This document shows, in pieces, positions 27,510 through 35,386 of a stretch of 64,000 nt of DNA. The notes under the pieces are model-generated. The model was not told the origin of the DNA. It saw only the letters and a list, made by a program, of their open reading frames with translations, and searched no databases. Each line of letters begins with the position of its first letter. Within the stretch, counting starts at the first letter, position 1. Source of the stretch: Cyclobacteriaceae bacterium (GTDB lineage: Bacteria > Bacteroidota > Bacteroidia > Cytophagales > Cyclobacteriaceae); assembly GCA_019638235.1 (NCBI GenBank), contig JAHBUE010000001.1:1660492-1724491 (forward strand), written 5' to 3'. Position numbers and translations under genes: made by a program.

Positions 27510-27517
27510 TATTTTTG
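27510..27517 (+). promoter_or_regulatory. -7 promoter element TATTTTTG (fahA)
   Basis: Exact TAnnTTTG only 7 nt before the fahA ATG at 27524, so transcription would begin at or next to the start codon (leaderless mRNA). Confidence 0.55.
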
Positions 27518-27523
27518 AGTTGT

Positions 27524-28789
27524 ATGATAAAAGCAAACAATCCGAAATTAAAAAGTTGGGTAGAAGTTCCGAAAGATTCCGATTTTCCGATTCAGAACCT
27601 TCCCTTTGGAATATTCAAAACCAGGTATCTTACACCCGTAGCCGGTGTTGCCATAGGCAATTATGTGCTTGATTTAGTATACCTGCATGAAAACGGTTAT
27701 TTAGATGGTCTTGGCTTGCCACCGGGAATTTTTAATCAGCGGTATTTGAATGATTTTATCGCGTTGGGCAGAAAAAAATGCCGAACAGTGCGCGAACGAA
27801 TTTCTGAATTGCTGCGCGATGACAATGACGAGCTAAAATCCAACCTCGCTGCACGCGAAATTGCGCTGATACCCATGCGCGAAGTGCAGATGCTTATGCC
27901 GGTGCGCGTGCCCAACTATACTGATTTTTACAGCAGTGAAGAACACGCCACCAATGTTGGCTCTATGTTCCGCGACCCGAAAAATGCGTTGCTGCCCAAC
28001 TGGAAACACCTGCCCGTTGGGTATCATGGCCGGGCTTCTTCCATTGTTGTTTCAGGCACTTCAATCCATCGCCCGAAAGGGCAAATTAAACTTCCTGATT
28101 CGGAGCAACCCGTTTTTTCGTCTTCAAAGAAAATGGATTTTGAACTGGAGGTTGCCTTCATAAGTTGTGGTGAAACAAAACTGGGGCAGACTATAAACAC
28201 AAAAGAAGCGGAAGATTATATTTTCGGTTTTGTGTTGTTTAACGATTGGTCGGCACGCGATATACAGCAATGGGAGTATGTTCCGCTTGGCCCGTTTCTG
28301 GGTAAGAATTTTGGTTCTACCATTTCCCCCTGGATTGTTACATTAGATGCGCTTGAGCCTTTTCGTGTGGATGGCCCCGAACAAAATCCTGAAGTGTTAC
28401 CATATCTGAAATTTTCGGGAGCAAAGAATTTTGATATTATGCTTGAAGTAATGCTCCAGCCCGAAAACGGAGAGGCCGTTACGATATGCAGGTCGAATTT
28501 TAAATATATGTACTGGAATGTAAACCAGCAGTTGGCGCATCACACCATTAACGGGTGCAACATACAGGTAGGCGATATGTATGCTTCCGGTACAATCAGC
28601 GGCCCTTCGCCTGGGTCGTATGGCTCAATGCTGGAACTTACGTGGAACGGCCAAAAACCCCTGACCATGCCCGATGGCTCGGAACGTAAGTTTATTGAAG
28701 ATGGCGATACCGTAATGATGCGTGGCTTTACCGAAAAGGACGGTGTGCGCATTGGGTTTGGAGAATGTGTTGGGAAGATAGTAAAATGA
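27524..28789 (+). CDS. fahA: fumarylacetoacetase
   Basis: 421 residues from ATG 27524 (MIKANNPKLKSW); the TTG nine bases earlier lies inside the promoter element. Fumarylacetoacetate hydrolase catalyses the last step of tyrosine degradation, giving fumarate and acetoacetate. Visible: DFYSSEEHATNVGSMFRDP (metal and catalytic His), FELEVAFIS, FGFVLFNDWSARDIQ, and the C-terminal GDTVMMRGF. Normal length. Other tyrosine-degradation genes are not in the window; a flavin reductase follows. Confidence 0.96.
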   Translation: MIKANNPKLKSWVEVPKDSDFPIQNLPFGIFKTRYLTPVAGVAIGNYVLDLVYLHENGYLDGLGLPPGIFNQRYLNDFIALGRKKCRTVRERISELLRDDNDELKSNLAAREIALIPMREVQMLMPVRVPNYTDFYSSEEHATNVGSMFRDPKNALLPNWKHLPVGYHGRASSIVVSGTSIHRPKGQIKLPDSEQPVFSSSKKMDFELEVAFISCGETKLGQTINTKEAEDYIFGFVLFNDWSARDIQQWEYVPLGPFLGKNFGSTISPWIVTLDALEPFRVDGPEQNPEVLPYLKFSGAKNFDIMLEVMLQPENGEAVTICRSNFKYMYWNVNQQLAHHTINGCNIQVGDMYASGTISGPSPGSYGSMLELTWNGQKPLTMPDGSERKFIEDGDTVMMRGFTEKDGVRIGFGECVGKIVK

Positions 28790-28844
28790 TTTAAGATTTC
28801 TGATTTAAGATTTCTGATTTAATCTAAAATCCGAAATCAGAAAT
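28787..28844. repeat. short tandem and inverted AT-rich repeat
   Basis: The unit TGATTTAAGATTTC occurs at 28787-28800 and 28801-28814, with a third partial copy TGATTTAA at 28815-28822, starting on the fahA stop codon. AAATCAGAAAT at 28834-28844 is its inverse, so the transcript can fold. A related sequence is inside valS (24747-24774). Confidence 0.7.
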
Positions 28845-28881
28845 TTAGAAACACGATGAAGAGAAAGAAACTTCTGAATAT

Positions 28882-29745
28882 ATGACCATTGACCCGAAAG
28901 AAACCCCGGTTCCTAAAATACACGGCTATCTGTTAAGCGCAGTGGCTCCGCGCCCTATTGCTTTTGCCAGCACCATTGATAAAGCCGGAAATGTTAACCT
29001 TAGCCCGTTTAGCTTTTTTAATTGCTTTGGGGCAAACCCACCCATTGTAGTTTTTTCGCCAGCCCGAAGCGGGCGCACCAACACAACTAAAAACACACTT
29101 GAAAATGTGCTTGAGGTATCTGAAGTGGTAATCAATATCGTTTCGTACAACATGGTGCAACAGATGTCGCTTGCCAGCAGCGAATACCCTAAAGGTGTAA
29201 ACGAATTTGTTAAAGCCGGTTTTACCGAAACGCCTTCTGAAAAAGTAAGGCCACCCCGTGTGGCAGAATCGCCAGTGGCGCTTGAGTGTAAGGTATTACA
29301 GGTGATTCCCACAGGCGAGCAAGGCGGAGCGGGTAACCTTGTGATATGCGAAGTAGTGCTCATGCACATTAAAGATGAGTTGATAGGGGAAGACGGAAAA
29401 ATTGACCCGTTTAAATTAGATGCCGTTGCTCGTATGGGTAGCGACTGGTATTGTCGTGCAAATGGCGATAGTTTATTCAGGCTGCCGCAACCTGCTGCTA
29501 AGTTGGGTATAGGATTTGACCAGTTGCCGGATAAGATTAAGCAAAGCAAAATACTAACCGGCAACGACTTAGCCATGCTGGCAGGAGTGGAGCAGATACC
29601 CGATGTTTCTGACACTATGCTCACCCTTCACGAAAAAGAGATTATTAAAAACGGTGAGGAGGCCGTTCACCACCTTGTCAAACAATACCTGCAAAACGGA
29701 GAGGTTGAAAACGCCTGGAAAATTCTTATTTTTAATAATGCGTAG
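28882..29745 (+). CDS. flavin reductase family protein
   Basis: 287 residues; an FMN-binding split barrel with PRPIAFASTIDKAGNVNLSP, SFFNCFGANPPIVVFSPA, and SLASSEYPKGVNEFVKAG. These use NAD(P)H and FMN or bind FMN as reductase components; the C-terminal ~80 residues (LTLHEKEIIKNGEEAVHH) are helical and extra. The gene after fahA on the same strand suggests a catabolic role, unproven. It overlaps the next gene by 8 nt. Confidence 0.9.
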   Translation: MTIDPKETPVPKIHGYLLSAVAPRPIAFASTIDKAGNVNLSPFSFFNCFGANPPIVVFSPARSGRTNTTKNTLENVLEVSEVVINIVSYNMVQQMSLASSEYPKGVNEFVKAGFTETPSEKVRPPRVAESPVALECKVLQVIPTGEQGGAGNLVICEVVLMHIKDELIGEDGKIDPFKLDAVARMGSDWYCRANGDSLFRLPQPAAKLGIGFDQLPDKIKQSKILTGNDLAMLAGVEQIPDVSDTMLTLHEKEIIKNGEEAVHHLVKQYLQNGEVENAWKILIFNNA

Positions 29746-30226
29746 CTCTTATCTGATTCTCTTTTTCTTAATCGGGTGTTGCCTCGCGGCTTGTAAGCAA
29801 GTGCCACATCATTATGCGTACAGCAAATCTGTCGGGGCAGCCGAGCCTGTTGTGCGTCCTGCAATTCTTTTTGTGATATTCAATATGGAACAAAGAGATG
29901 GTATAACGGAAATGACCATCATGGATAAAAAAGTGGTAGAGGGTGCATTGAAATCAGCTCCGGAAAGCAGCACCGCCCACGACCGGGTTTATGTTGCTCA
30001 ATTAAATAAGGATAAAATGGAGATAGCCGGTTTTTATATGGAGCATCCGTTACGCAAGAACGTTGAGTACACCAACGAAGCAAACGAACTCACAACAAAA
30101 TTTGTAGAATTTAACGGAGCAGAATTTTTCATCCGGGTTTCGGTAAATCCGGATTGTGTATATCTTAGATTGGATGATGTGCGGGGGAGCGAAGTGGTAA
30201 AATCATTTTTGTTTAACCTTAATTAA
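29738..30226 (+). CDS. putative lipoprotein of unknown function
   Basis: 162 residues from the ATG at 29738, which overlaps the flavin reductase stop by 8 nt. The N-terminus is a lipoprotein signal with a Cys-rich end (FFLIGCCLAACKQ). The mature part has FVIFNMEQRDGITEMTIMDK and a beta-rich pattern. No recognised family. Probably cotranscribed with the flavin reductase. Confidence 0.7.
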   Translation: MRSSYLILFFLIGCCLAACKQVPHHYAYSKSVGAAEPVVRPAILFVIFNMEQRDGITEMTIMDKKVVEGALKSAPESSTAHDRVYVAQLNKDKMEIAGFYMEHPLRKNVEYTNEANELTTKFVEFNGAEFFIRVSVNPDCVYLRLDDVRGSEVVKSFLFNLN

Positions 30227-30243
30227 ATTTAACCTGACCCTAT

Positions 30244-31659
30244 ATGAACAGAACTGTACTTGTGCTTTTACTTTTAGCTGTCTTTTCCTTACAGGAAATC
30301 AAGGCGCAGAGTTTTCCGGTAGAAACCCTAATAGAAAACGGTGATAAGCAAAGCCGGATTAACCTTGTTTTTTTAAGTGATGGATACCAGGCCAACGAAA
30401 TGGATAAATACATTTCGGATGTGAATGCCTTGCTTGATAATATGTTCAATCAGGTTCCGTTTAAGCACTATAAAAATTATTTTAATGCTTATGCTATAAA
30501 AGTTCCTTCCAATGAATCAGGTGCTTCACATCCTAAAACAAGCAACGATTCTGATTGCGCCCCTGTTCCGCAGGCAACCGTTGATAACTATTTCAAATCG
30601 GCTTTCGATTATGGCGGCATTCATCGTTTATTGGTACCAAATCAAGGAACGGTAGCCACCGTGCTGGCCAATAACTTTCCGCAGTTCGACCAGGCTTTTA
30701 TATTGGTAAACTCCACATATTACGGAGGTTCGGGCGGGCAGTTTGCCACATCATCAACAAATGCCAGCGCACATGAAGTCAGCATCCATGAGATAGGTCA
30801 TTCTTTTGCGGGGTTAGCCGATGAGTATTGGGCAGGGGCGAGCTATGCTGCCGAAAGACCAAACCTGACGCAGCAAAGCAACCCTGCAACCGTGAAGTGG
30901 GCAAGCTGGGTGGGCACAAACAGTGTGGGGGTATATCCTCATGCGGAAGCGCCCACATGGTTTCGTCCGCATCAAAATTGTAAAATGCGTTTCCTCAATG
31001 TTCCGTTTTGCAGCGTTTGTAATGAAACCTTTGTTGAACGCATACATACACTTGCCCAACCACTTGAATCATATTTGCCCGTAACAACAACTATGGAACT
31101 GGGCGATATGCCTATTGAATTTTCGTTATCGTTAATCAAGCCCGAACCCAACACCATGTCCGTTACCTGGAAGAACAACAACGTAACGTTTGCCACTAAT
31201 GTTGAGTCGGTAGCCGTGCAACCTTCTGCGTTTACGGCAAACACCACCAAGATTACCGCCACCATTACCGATAACACCACCTTGAGCCGGAGCGCCTCAC
31301 ACGCCACCAATCACGTGTACGTAGTAGAGTGGACAGTAACCACCGATAACCCCACCGACCCGGTTACCAGCATTGAAGTGAAATCTGAAAAGTACGAATA
31401 CCAGGTACAGGTTTACCCCAACCCGGTAGCCGTTGCCAATGAATTTAATTTTTCATATACGCTGCCCCGCCCGGCAAAGGTTAGTGTTATGTTGTCGGAT
31501 ATGTTGGGCAGACGGGTTAAATCATTAGTTACACAACACCAGCAAGCCGGTGAACATGTTTATCAGTTTAACGCGTCCAACCTTTTCCGATCTTCGGGAG
31601 AATATATCCTTACGTTTACGTTCGATGACCTGGTTATATCAAGAAAGGTTGTGAGGTAG
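30244..31659 (+). CDS. secreted M64 (IgA peptidase-like) metalloprotease with T9SS type A sorting domain
   Basis: 471 residues. Signal peptide 1-21 (ending EIKAQ); M64 catalytic domain with NLVFLSDGYQANEMDKY, zinc site SIHEIGHSFAGLADEYW (His182, Glu183, His186; Asp193). The C-terminal ~85 residues (VYPNPVAVANEFNFSY ... VSVMLSDMLGRRVKSL, ending ISRKVVR) match the type A T9SS sorting domain, so it is exported by the type IX system and probably attached to the cell surface. The PorX regulator of this system is in the same window. Confidence 0.9.
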   Translation: MNRTVLVLLLLAVFSLQEIKAQSFPVETLIENGDKQSRINLVFLSDGYQANEMDKYISDVNALLDNMFNQVPFKHYKNYFNAYAIKVPSNESGASHPKTSNDSDCAPVPQATVDNYFKSAFDYGGIHRLLVPNQGTVATVLANNFPQFDQAFILVNSTYYGGSGGQFATSSTNASAHEVSIHEIGHSFAGLADEYWAGASYAAERPNLTQQSNPATVKWASWVGTNSVGVYPHAEAPTWFRPHQNCKMRFLNVPFCSVCNETFVERIHTLAQPLESYLPVTTTMELGDMPIEFSLSLIKPEPNTMSVTWKNNNVTFATNVESVAVQPSAFTANTTKITATITDNTTLSRSASHATNHVYVVEWTVTTDNPTDPVTSIEVKSEKYEYQVQVYPNPVAVANEFNFSYTLPRPAKVSVMLSDMLGRRVKSLVTQHQQAGEHVYQFNASNLFRSSGEYILTFTFDDLVISRKVVR

Positions 31660-31720
31660 GGTTTCTCAAGCGCAGAGTGTCCCGCAAGGCACTCTGCGAG
31701 GACAGAAATTTGAAAACCCC
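31658..31720. repeat. palindromic intergenic hairpin
   Basis: CGCAGAGTG at 31671-31679 pairs with CACTCTGCG at 31690-31698; the outer GGGTTT and AAAACCC also pair. It lies between the convergent M64 and pfkA genes and may terminate both, although no clean T-run follows the stem. It looks like a dispersed element of the lineage. Confidence 0.6.
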
Positions 31721-31738
31721 ATACTAATATTGTAACGA

Positions 31739-32842
31739 CTAATCCCCAAAACTAATCCCTAACCCCTTTGCTGCTTTTACAAGAAAAGAATCCTTATTTA
31801 CAAAATTGTAGTTGCGTGTAGCTTCTTCGAGCGAAACGTAAGAAACGTTATTGTTTTTTAACGCTACCATTTTCCCGTACTCGCCATGAATAACAAGCTC
31901 CATAGCCTTTACGCCAAACAGCGAAGCCAGCACCCGGTCAAACGCGGTAGGCGTGCCACCCCGTTGGATATGCCCCAACACAGTTTCACGTATTTCGGCC
32001 TCGCAGCCTGCGTCTTTCAGTTGTTGCGATAGTTGAAACGCCACGCCTCCCAGTCGCACATGCTCCGACCCCTTTTCTCCTGTGCGCGAAACAATGGTGC
32101 CGTCTTTTGGTTTGGCGCCTTCGGCAATCACAATGTTCACAAAACCTTTGCCGTGTTTGTAGCGTGCTTCAATGCGTTTCACTAATTTTTCTATATCATA
32201 AGGTATTTCGGGTATCAGGCAAACTTCTGCACCACCGGCAATGGCTGTGTGCGTGGCAATCCAACCGGCATCGCGCCCCATTACTTCCATAATCATTACC
32301 CGATGATGACTTTCGGCAGTAGTTACAAGTTTATCAAAACTGTCGGTAGCGATTTGCACGGCTGTCTGAAACCCGAATGTCATATCAGTAGCCGACAAAT
32401 CATTGTCGATAGTTTTCGGTACACCCACAATATTCAATCCTTTATCAAACAGAACGCGCGAAATTTTTTGCGAACCATCACCGCCAATGTTTATCACGGC
32501 ATCGAAACCCAATGCCTTTATCTTTTGGATAAGTTCTGCTGAACGATCAGTTTCCTTTATAGAGCCGTCTTTCTGCACAACAGGAAATTTTAACGGGTTG
32601 GATTTATTTGTTGTTTTCAGGATAGTTCCGCCTTTCACATGAATGCCGGCCGTTATGCGTGTGCCTAACTGTATAATTTGCTGCGGTTCATTCAGCACAC
32701 CGTTAAAGGCTTCAATGCTCCCGTACACTTCCCAGTTTTTTTCTTTGCGTGCACGTTTAGCTATGCCGCGTACAACGGCATTTAGTCCGGGGCAATCTCC
32801 GCCACCGGTAAGCACCAATACTTTCTTTTTGCTTTCTGTCAT
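31739..32842 (-). CDS. pfkA: 6-phosphofructokinase
   Basis: 367 residues from the ATG at 32842. Phosphorylates fructose 6-phosphate in glycolysis. Visible: VLTGGGDCPGLNAVVRG, GGDGS (Gly in the position that is Asp in PPi-dependent enzymes, so ATP is expected), VPKTIDNDLS with Lys where E. coli has Gly, and MEVMGRDAG. The Gly/Lys pair and the length fit the ATP-dependent group III proteins. An upstream start at 32917 is unlikely because it would overlap tsaC. Divergent/tandem to tsaC in the same direction (50 nt gap). Confidence 0.93.
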   Translation of the reverse strand: MTESKKKVLVLTGGGDCPGLNAVVRGIAKRARKEKNWEVYGSIEAFNGVLNEPQQIIQLGTRITAGIHVKGGTILKTTNKSNPLKFPVVQKDGSIKETDRSAELIQKIKALGFDAVINIGGDGSQKISRVLFDKGLNIVGVPKTIDNDLSATDMTFGFQTAVQIATDSFDKLVTTAESHHRVMIMEVMGRDAGWIATHTAIAGGAEVCLIPEIPYDIEKLVKRIEARYKHGKGFVNIVIAEGAKPKDGTIVSRTGEKGSEHVRLGGVAFQLSQQLKDAGCEAEIRETVLGHIQRGGTPTAFDRVLASLFGVKAMELVIHGEYGKMVALKNNNVSYVSLEEATRNYNFVNKDSFLVKAAKGLGISFGD

Positions 32843-32891
32843 GTGTAATTGTTTGCTGCTAATGTTATGAGAGTGTAAAGTAACCCGACAA

Positions 32892-33851
32892 TTACGAATT
32901 ATCAACTGCTGCGGCACGTTTTAACCGATCGTTAATGGCGCGGCCAAGTCCTTCATCCGGCAGTAATTCGGCCAGGATAACATCCACCGGCATTTTGTCG
33001 AAATCGCGAAGGTATTGAAACAGGTTACGGGCTGCTTCTTCGGGGTTTCCGCTTGGCGATAAAATGCGCTGGTGCGGTGAGTGGAAATCGTGTTTGAAAC
33101 TTAGAATGCCTGATGTATGCGCAGGGTATTCCTGCAACAGTTCTTCCAATGTTCCGAGTTTTAGCGACTTCCCCGGTGCATAATGACTTTTAAGCTGACC
33201 GGGCGCCAACGGGTTGGAAGTGGAGTGAACGTGTACTTTTATGTTGCCGGTAACGGCCTCAATGCGTTCAAGACTTAATCCGCCTAAGCGCAACACCACC
33301 GGGTCATTGCCTTCAAAGCCAATAATGGTCGATTCAATGCCAATGGTACAAACGCCTCCATCCAATATATAACTGATTTTGTCGCCCAATTGCTCATTTA
33401 CATGCTGCGGGGTAGTGGGGCTTACATAACCGAATGGGTTTGCGCTGGGCGCAGCCACCGGAAAGGGCAGGGCGGTGAGTAATTTTCTGGTAAGCGGATG
33501 GTCAGGGCTGCGGAAGCCAACAGTTTTCAACCCGGAAGTTACCAATGCAGGGATGGTTTCATCTTTTTTTTCTAACACCAATGTGAGCGGCCCCGGCCAG
33601 AATAATTGTGCTAACCGTTCTGCTTTTTTAGGAATGGCTGTTACATAGTTCCGTGCAAGGGCGAGCGAAGGAACGTGTACAATCAGCGGGTCAAACTGTG
33701 GGCGGTTTTTCGCTGAAAATATTTTTGCTACGGCCTCAACGTTCAGGGCATTACCGGCAAGTCCGTAAACGGTTTCTGTGGGAATGGCCACTAGTTCGCC
33801 TTGCGATAACAAGGTTGCTGCTTTTTCAATGTCGGTGCCGATTTCTGCCAT
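32892..33851 (-). CDS. tsaC: threonylcarbamoyl-AMP synthase
   Basis: 319 residues, the longer Sua5 type: a YrdC/TsaC core at 1-200 (AIPTETVYGLAGNAL, SAKNRPQFDPLIVHV, SAPSANPFGYVSPT) and a C-terminal Sua5 domain. Makes threonylcarbamoyl-AMP from Thr, bicarbonate and ATP for tRNA t6A. Its start is only 26 bp from an inverted-repeat element, so its promoter region has been remodelled. tsaE is elsewhere in the window. Confidence 0.95.
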   Translation of the reverse strand: MAEIGTDIEKAATLLSQGELVAIPTETVYGLAGNALNVEAVAKIFSAKNRPQFDPLIVHVPSLALARNYVTAIPKKAERLAQLFWPGPLTLVLEKKDETIPALVTSGLKTVGFRSPDHPLTRKLLTALPFPVAAPSANPFGYVSPTTPQHVNEQLGDKISYILDGGVCTIGIESTIIGFEGNDPVVLRLGGLSLERIEAVTGNIKVHVHSTSNPLAPGQLKSHYAPGKSLKLGTLEELLQEYPAHTSGILSFKHDFHSPHQRILSPSGNPEEAARNLFQYLRDFDKMPVDVILAELLPDEGLGRAINDRLKRAAAVDNS

Positions 33852-33876
33852 AGCGTGTAAAGCTAAAATTTATTTT

Positions 33877-34017
33877 TGTGAGTAATCCGTTTATTCCCTA
33901 AAAAGTCTGGCTATCATATTGAACCACATAGACACATAAAGCACATAGTTTTTTCCAGAGTTCTCTATGTGGCCTATGTGTCTATGTGGTTTTAGAATTA
34001 AAGAGCGGATACTTAAT
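33877..34017. mobile_element. MITE-like element A with different core
   Basis: 141 bp with ends GTGAGTAATCCG and CGGATACTTA, related to the GAGTATCCGCTTC ends of the two other copies, but the core is another palindrome: a perfect 17-bp inverted repeat of AACCACATAGACACATA (33922-33938 and 33975-33991). AATTTATTTT flanks it on both sides (33867-33876, 34018-34027). It lies 26 bp from the tsaC start codon. No coding capacity. Confidence 0.75.
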
Positions 34018-34027
34018 AATTTATTTT

Positions 34028-34201
34028 GTGAGTATCCGCTTCAAGTCCTAAAATAATAAATTACCCGTCATTGCGAGGGAGGCACGACCGAAGCAATCCC
34101 GTTTTTTAGAACGGAAACAGGGATTGCTTCGCCCCATCACACAGTTCTGCGCCTCCGCTCGCAATGACGTTAGCAATTTAGGATTGGAAGCGGATACTCA
34201 G
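34028..34201. mobile_element. MITE-like inverted-repeat element, copy 2
   Basis: 174 bp, nearly identical to 21907-22079 (one extra G, one T for C). The same 10-bp AATTTATTTT that flanks element A also flanks this copy (34018-34027, 34202-34211), so two elements share one target sequence side by side. Core palindrome GTCATTGCGAG ... CTCGCAATGAC. No transposase. Confidence 0.9.
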
Positions 34202-34222
34202 AATTTATTTTATCATTTCACC

Positions 34223-34255
34223 TTGTGCAAATGGTTAAGAGATTAATTAAGTTTG
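34223..34255 (+). promoter_or_regulatory. complete Bacteroidetes-type promoter
   Basis: TTG at 34223-34225 and TAAGTTTG at 34248-34255 with a 22-nt spacer, within the published 17-23 range. Transcription should start near 34262, 14 nt before the small ORF at 34276. This supports the small gene. Confidence 0.65.
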
Positions 34256-34275
34256 AATGATAAAACAAAAAAGTT

Positions 34276-34437
34276 ATGAGTAACAAAACCCGAAACATCA
34301 TAAAAGGTATTGCTGTGTTGTTGGTATTGCTGGCTGTAATGATGCAGATGCAGTGGGTGTTGATACCTGCCCTGGTGGCTTACAAATTCTGGATGGTAGT
34401 AATTGCGTTTGCCCTAACGCTGATTGCTTCGCGCTAA
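34276..34437 (+). CDS. small two-helix membrane protein
   Basis: 53 codons from ATG 34276 to TAA 34435-34437. Two hydrophobic helices: IIKGIAVLLVLLAVMMQM and FWMVVIAFALTLIAS, with a basic N-terminus. A full promoter precedes it and the frame is clean, so it is likely real though short. Similar small proteins occur in Bacteroidota without a function. The 3' end overlaps the convergent Nudix gene by 24 nt. Confidence 0.65.
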   Translation: MSNKTRNIIKGIAVLLVLLAVMMQMQWVLIPALVAYKFWMVVIAFALTLIASR

Positions 34438-34980
34438 CCGGTTTGTCTTTTCCACCATACGACTGATAGATGTAGCGTGTCCTGTAAGCACTTCTACGTC
34501 ATCTAAAGGTATCCATGCCAGGTCGCGCGATTCGTCCGAACATTGAAGTTCATGGTTTTTTGAAGTGGAGAAAATAAACCGCACATCGTAATGCAGGTGT
34601 TCCGGAAAATTTTTGTGCTCGGGAATAGGGTGAATATCAAGGTCAAAAATTCCCTGCTGGATTAATTTCAGGTTACTGAGGCCGGTTTCTTCTTCTGCTT
34701 CGCGTAACGCAACAGCAAAAATACTCTCATCTCCATCGGCATGACCGCCCGGCTGAAGCCACTTGTTCAGTTTTCCATGGTGCAGCAATACAACCTGTGT
34801 AAAAGTTTCATCCACAATCCAGGATGAACCCGTAAGGTGCCCCGGCAAGTAATCGCGGTAGTAACACCTTTCAGCTAAAAGAAGTTGAAGAAAATCTTCC
34901 CGGAAGGCTTTCTCTTCTTTAAATGTTGATGAATAGGAAAGTAACGCTTGTTGCAGTTGCCTGCGATTCAGTATGCTCAT
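34414..34980 (-). CDS. Nudix hydrolase
   Basis: 188 residues with a complete Nudix box: GGHADGDESIFAVALREAEE then ETGL. The histidine-rich surround (LQPGGHADG, IPEHKNFPEHLHYDVRF) places it near the ADP-sugar/NADH-type or unassigned Nudix proteins; the substrate is not clear. It overlaps the upstream small secreted protein gene by 4 nt, so the two are cotranscribed. Confidence 0.88.
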   Translation of the reverse strand: MSILNRRQLQQALLSYSSTFKEEKAFREDFLQLLLAERCYYRDYLPGHLTGSSWIVDETFTQVVLLHHGKLNKWLQPGGHADGDESIFAVALREAEEETGLSNLKLIQQGIFDLDIHPIPEHKNFPEHLHYDVRFIFSTSKNHELQCSDESRDLAWIPLDDVEVLTGHATSISRMVEKTNRLARSNQR

Positions 34981-35330
34981 TGAATCACAACAGTAACCTT
35001 GTTAATACGCTTGGCTTCAAGCTTCCCGGTTTGTTCGCCTCCGCCAAAATTATTCAGGTCTTCTTTTTCTGCTAATACATAGTAGGAGATGGCTTTCAGT
35101 TCCTTAAAGCGAGCTACACCCTTGTCGTCTGTTACACCTTCAGCGGCTGGGTTTGTTTCATTTTTGTAATCGTCTTCGCGTTCATACAGCTTAATGGTAA
35201 CGCCCTCTTCGGTGTTGCCCAATTCGTTGCGAATGGTAATGTGCAATTGCGTTTTAACGATTTGCTCCAGCACCGTAGAGAATGAAGGGAATACAATTAT
35301 GAGTCCGAGTATAAAAAGAAACTTTTTCAT
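34977..35330 (-). CDS. secreted transthyretin-like/carboxypeptidase-regulatory-like protein
   Basis: 117 residues, signal peptide about 1-19 (MKKFLFILGLIIVFPSFS). The mature part has ITIRNELGNTEEGVTIKLYE and EGVTDDKGVARFKELKAISY, an Ig/transthyretin-like fold used in carboxypeptidase regulatory-like domains of Bacteroidota exported proteins. Function unknown; 4-nt overlap with the Nudix gene. Confidence 0.7.
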   Translation of the reverse strand: MKKFLFILGLIIVFPSFSTVLEQIVKTQLHITIRNELGNTEEGVTIKLYEREDDYKNETNPAAEGVTDDKGVARFKELKAISYYVLAEKEDLNNFGGGEQTGKLEAKRINKVTVVIQ

Positions 35331-35386
35331 GGCGATTTAATTTTAATGAAGTACGAAAATACAAAACATAAGCCCAATATTTTAAC

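Noticed and set aside
28787..28844. Tandem 14-nt repeats as a CRISPR array
   Set aside because: No spacers separate the copies; they are directly adjacent, AT-rich, and partly inverted.
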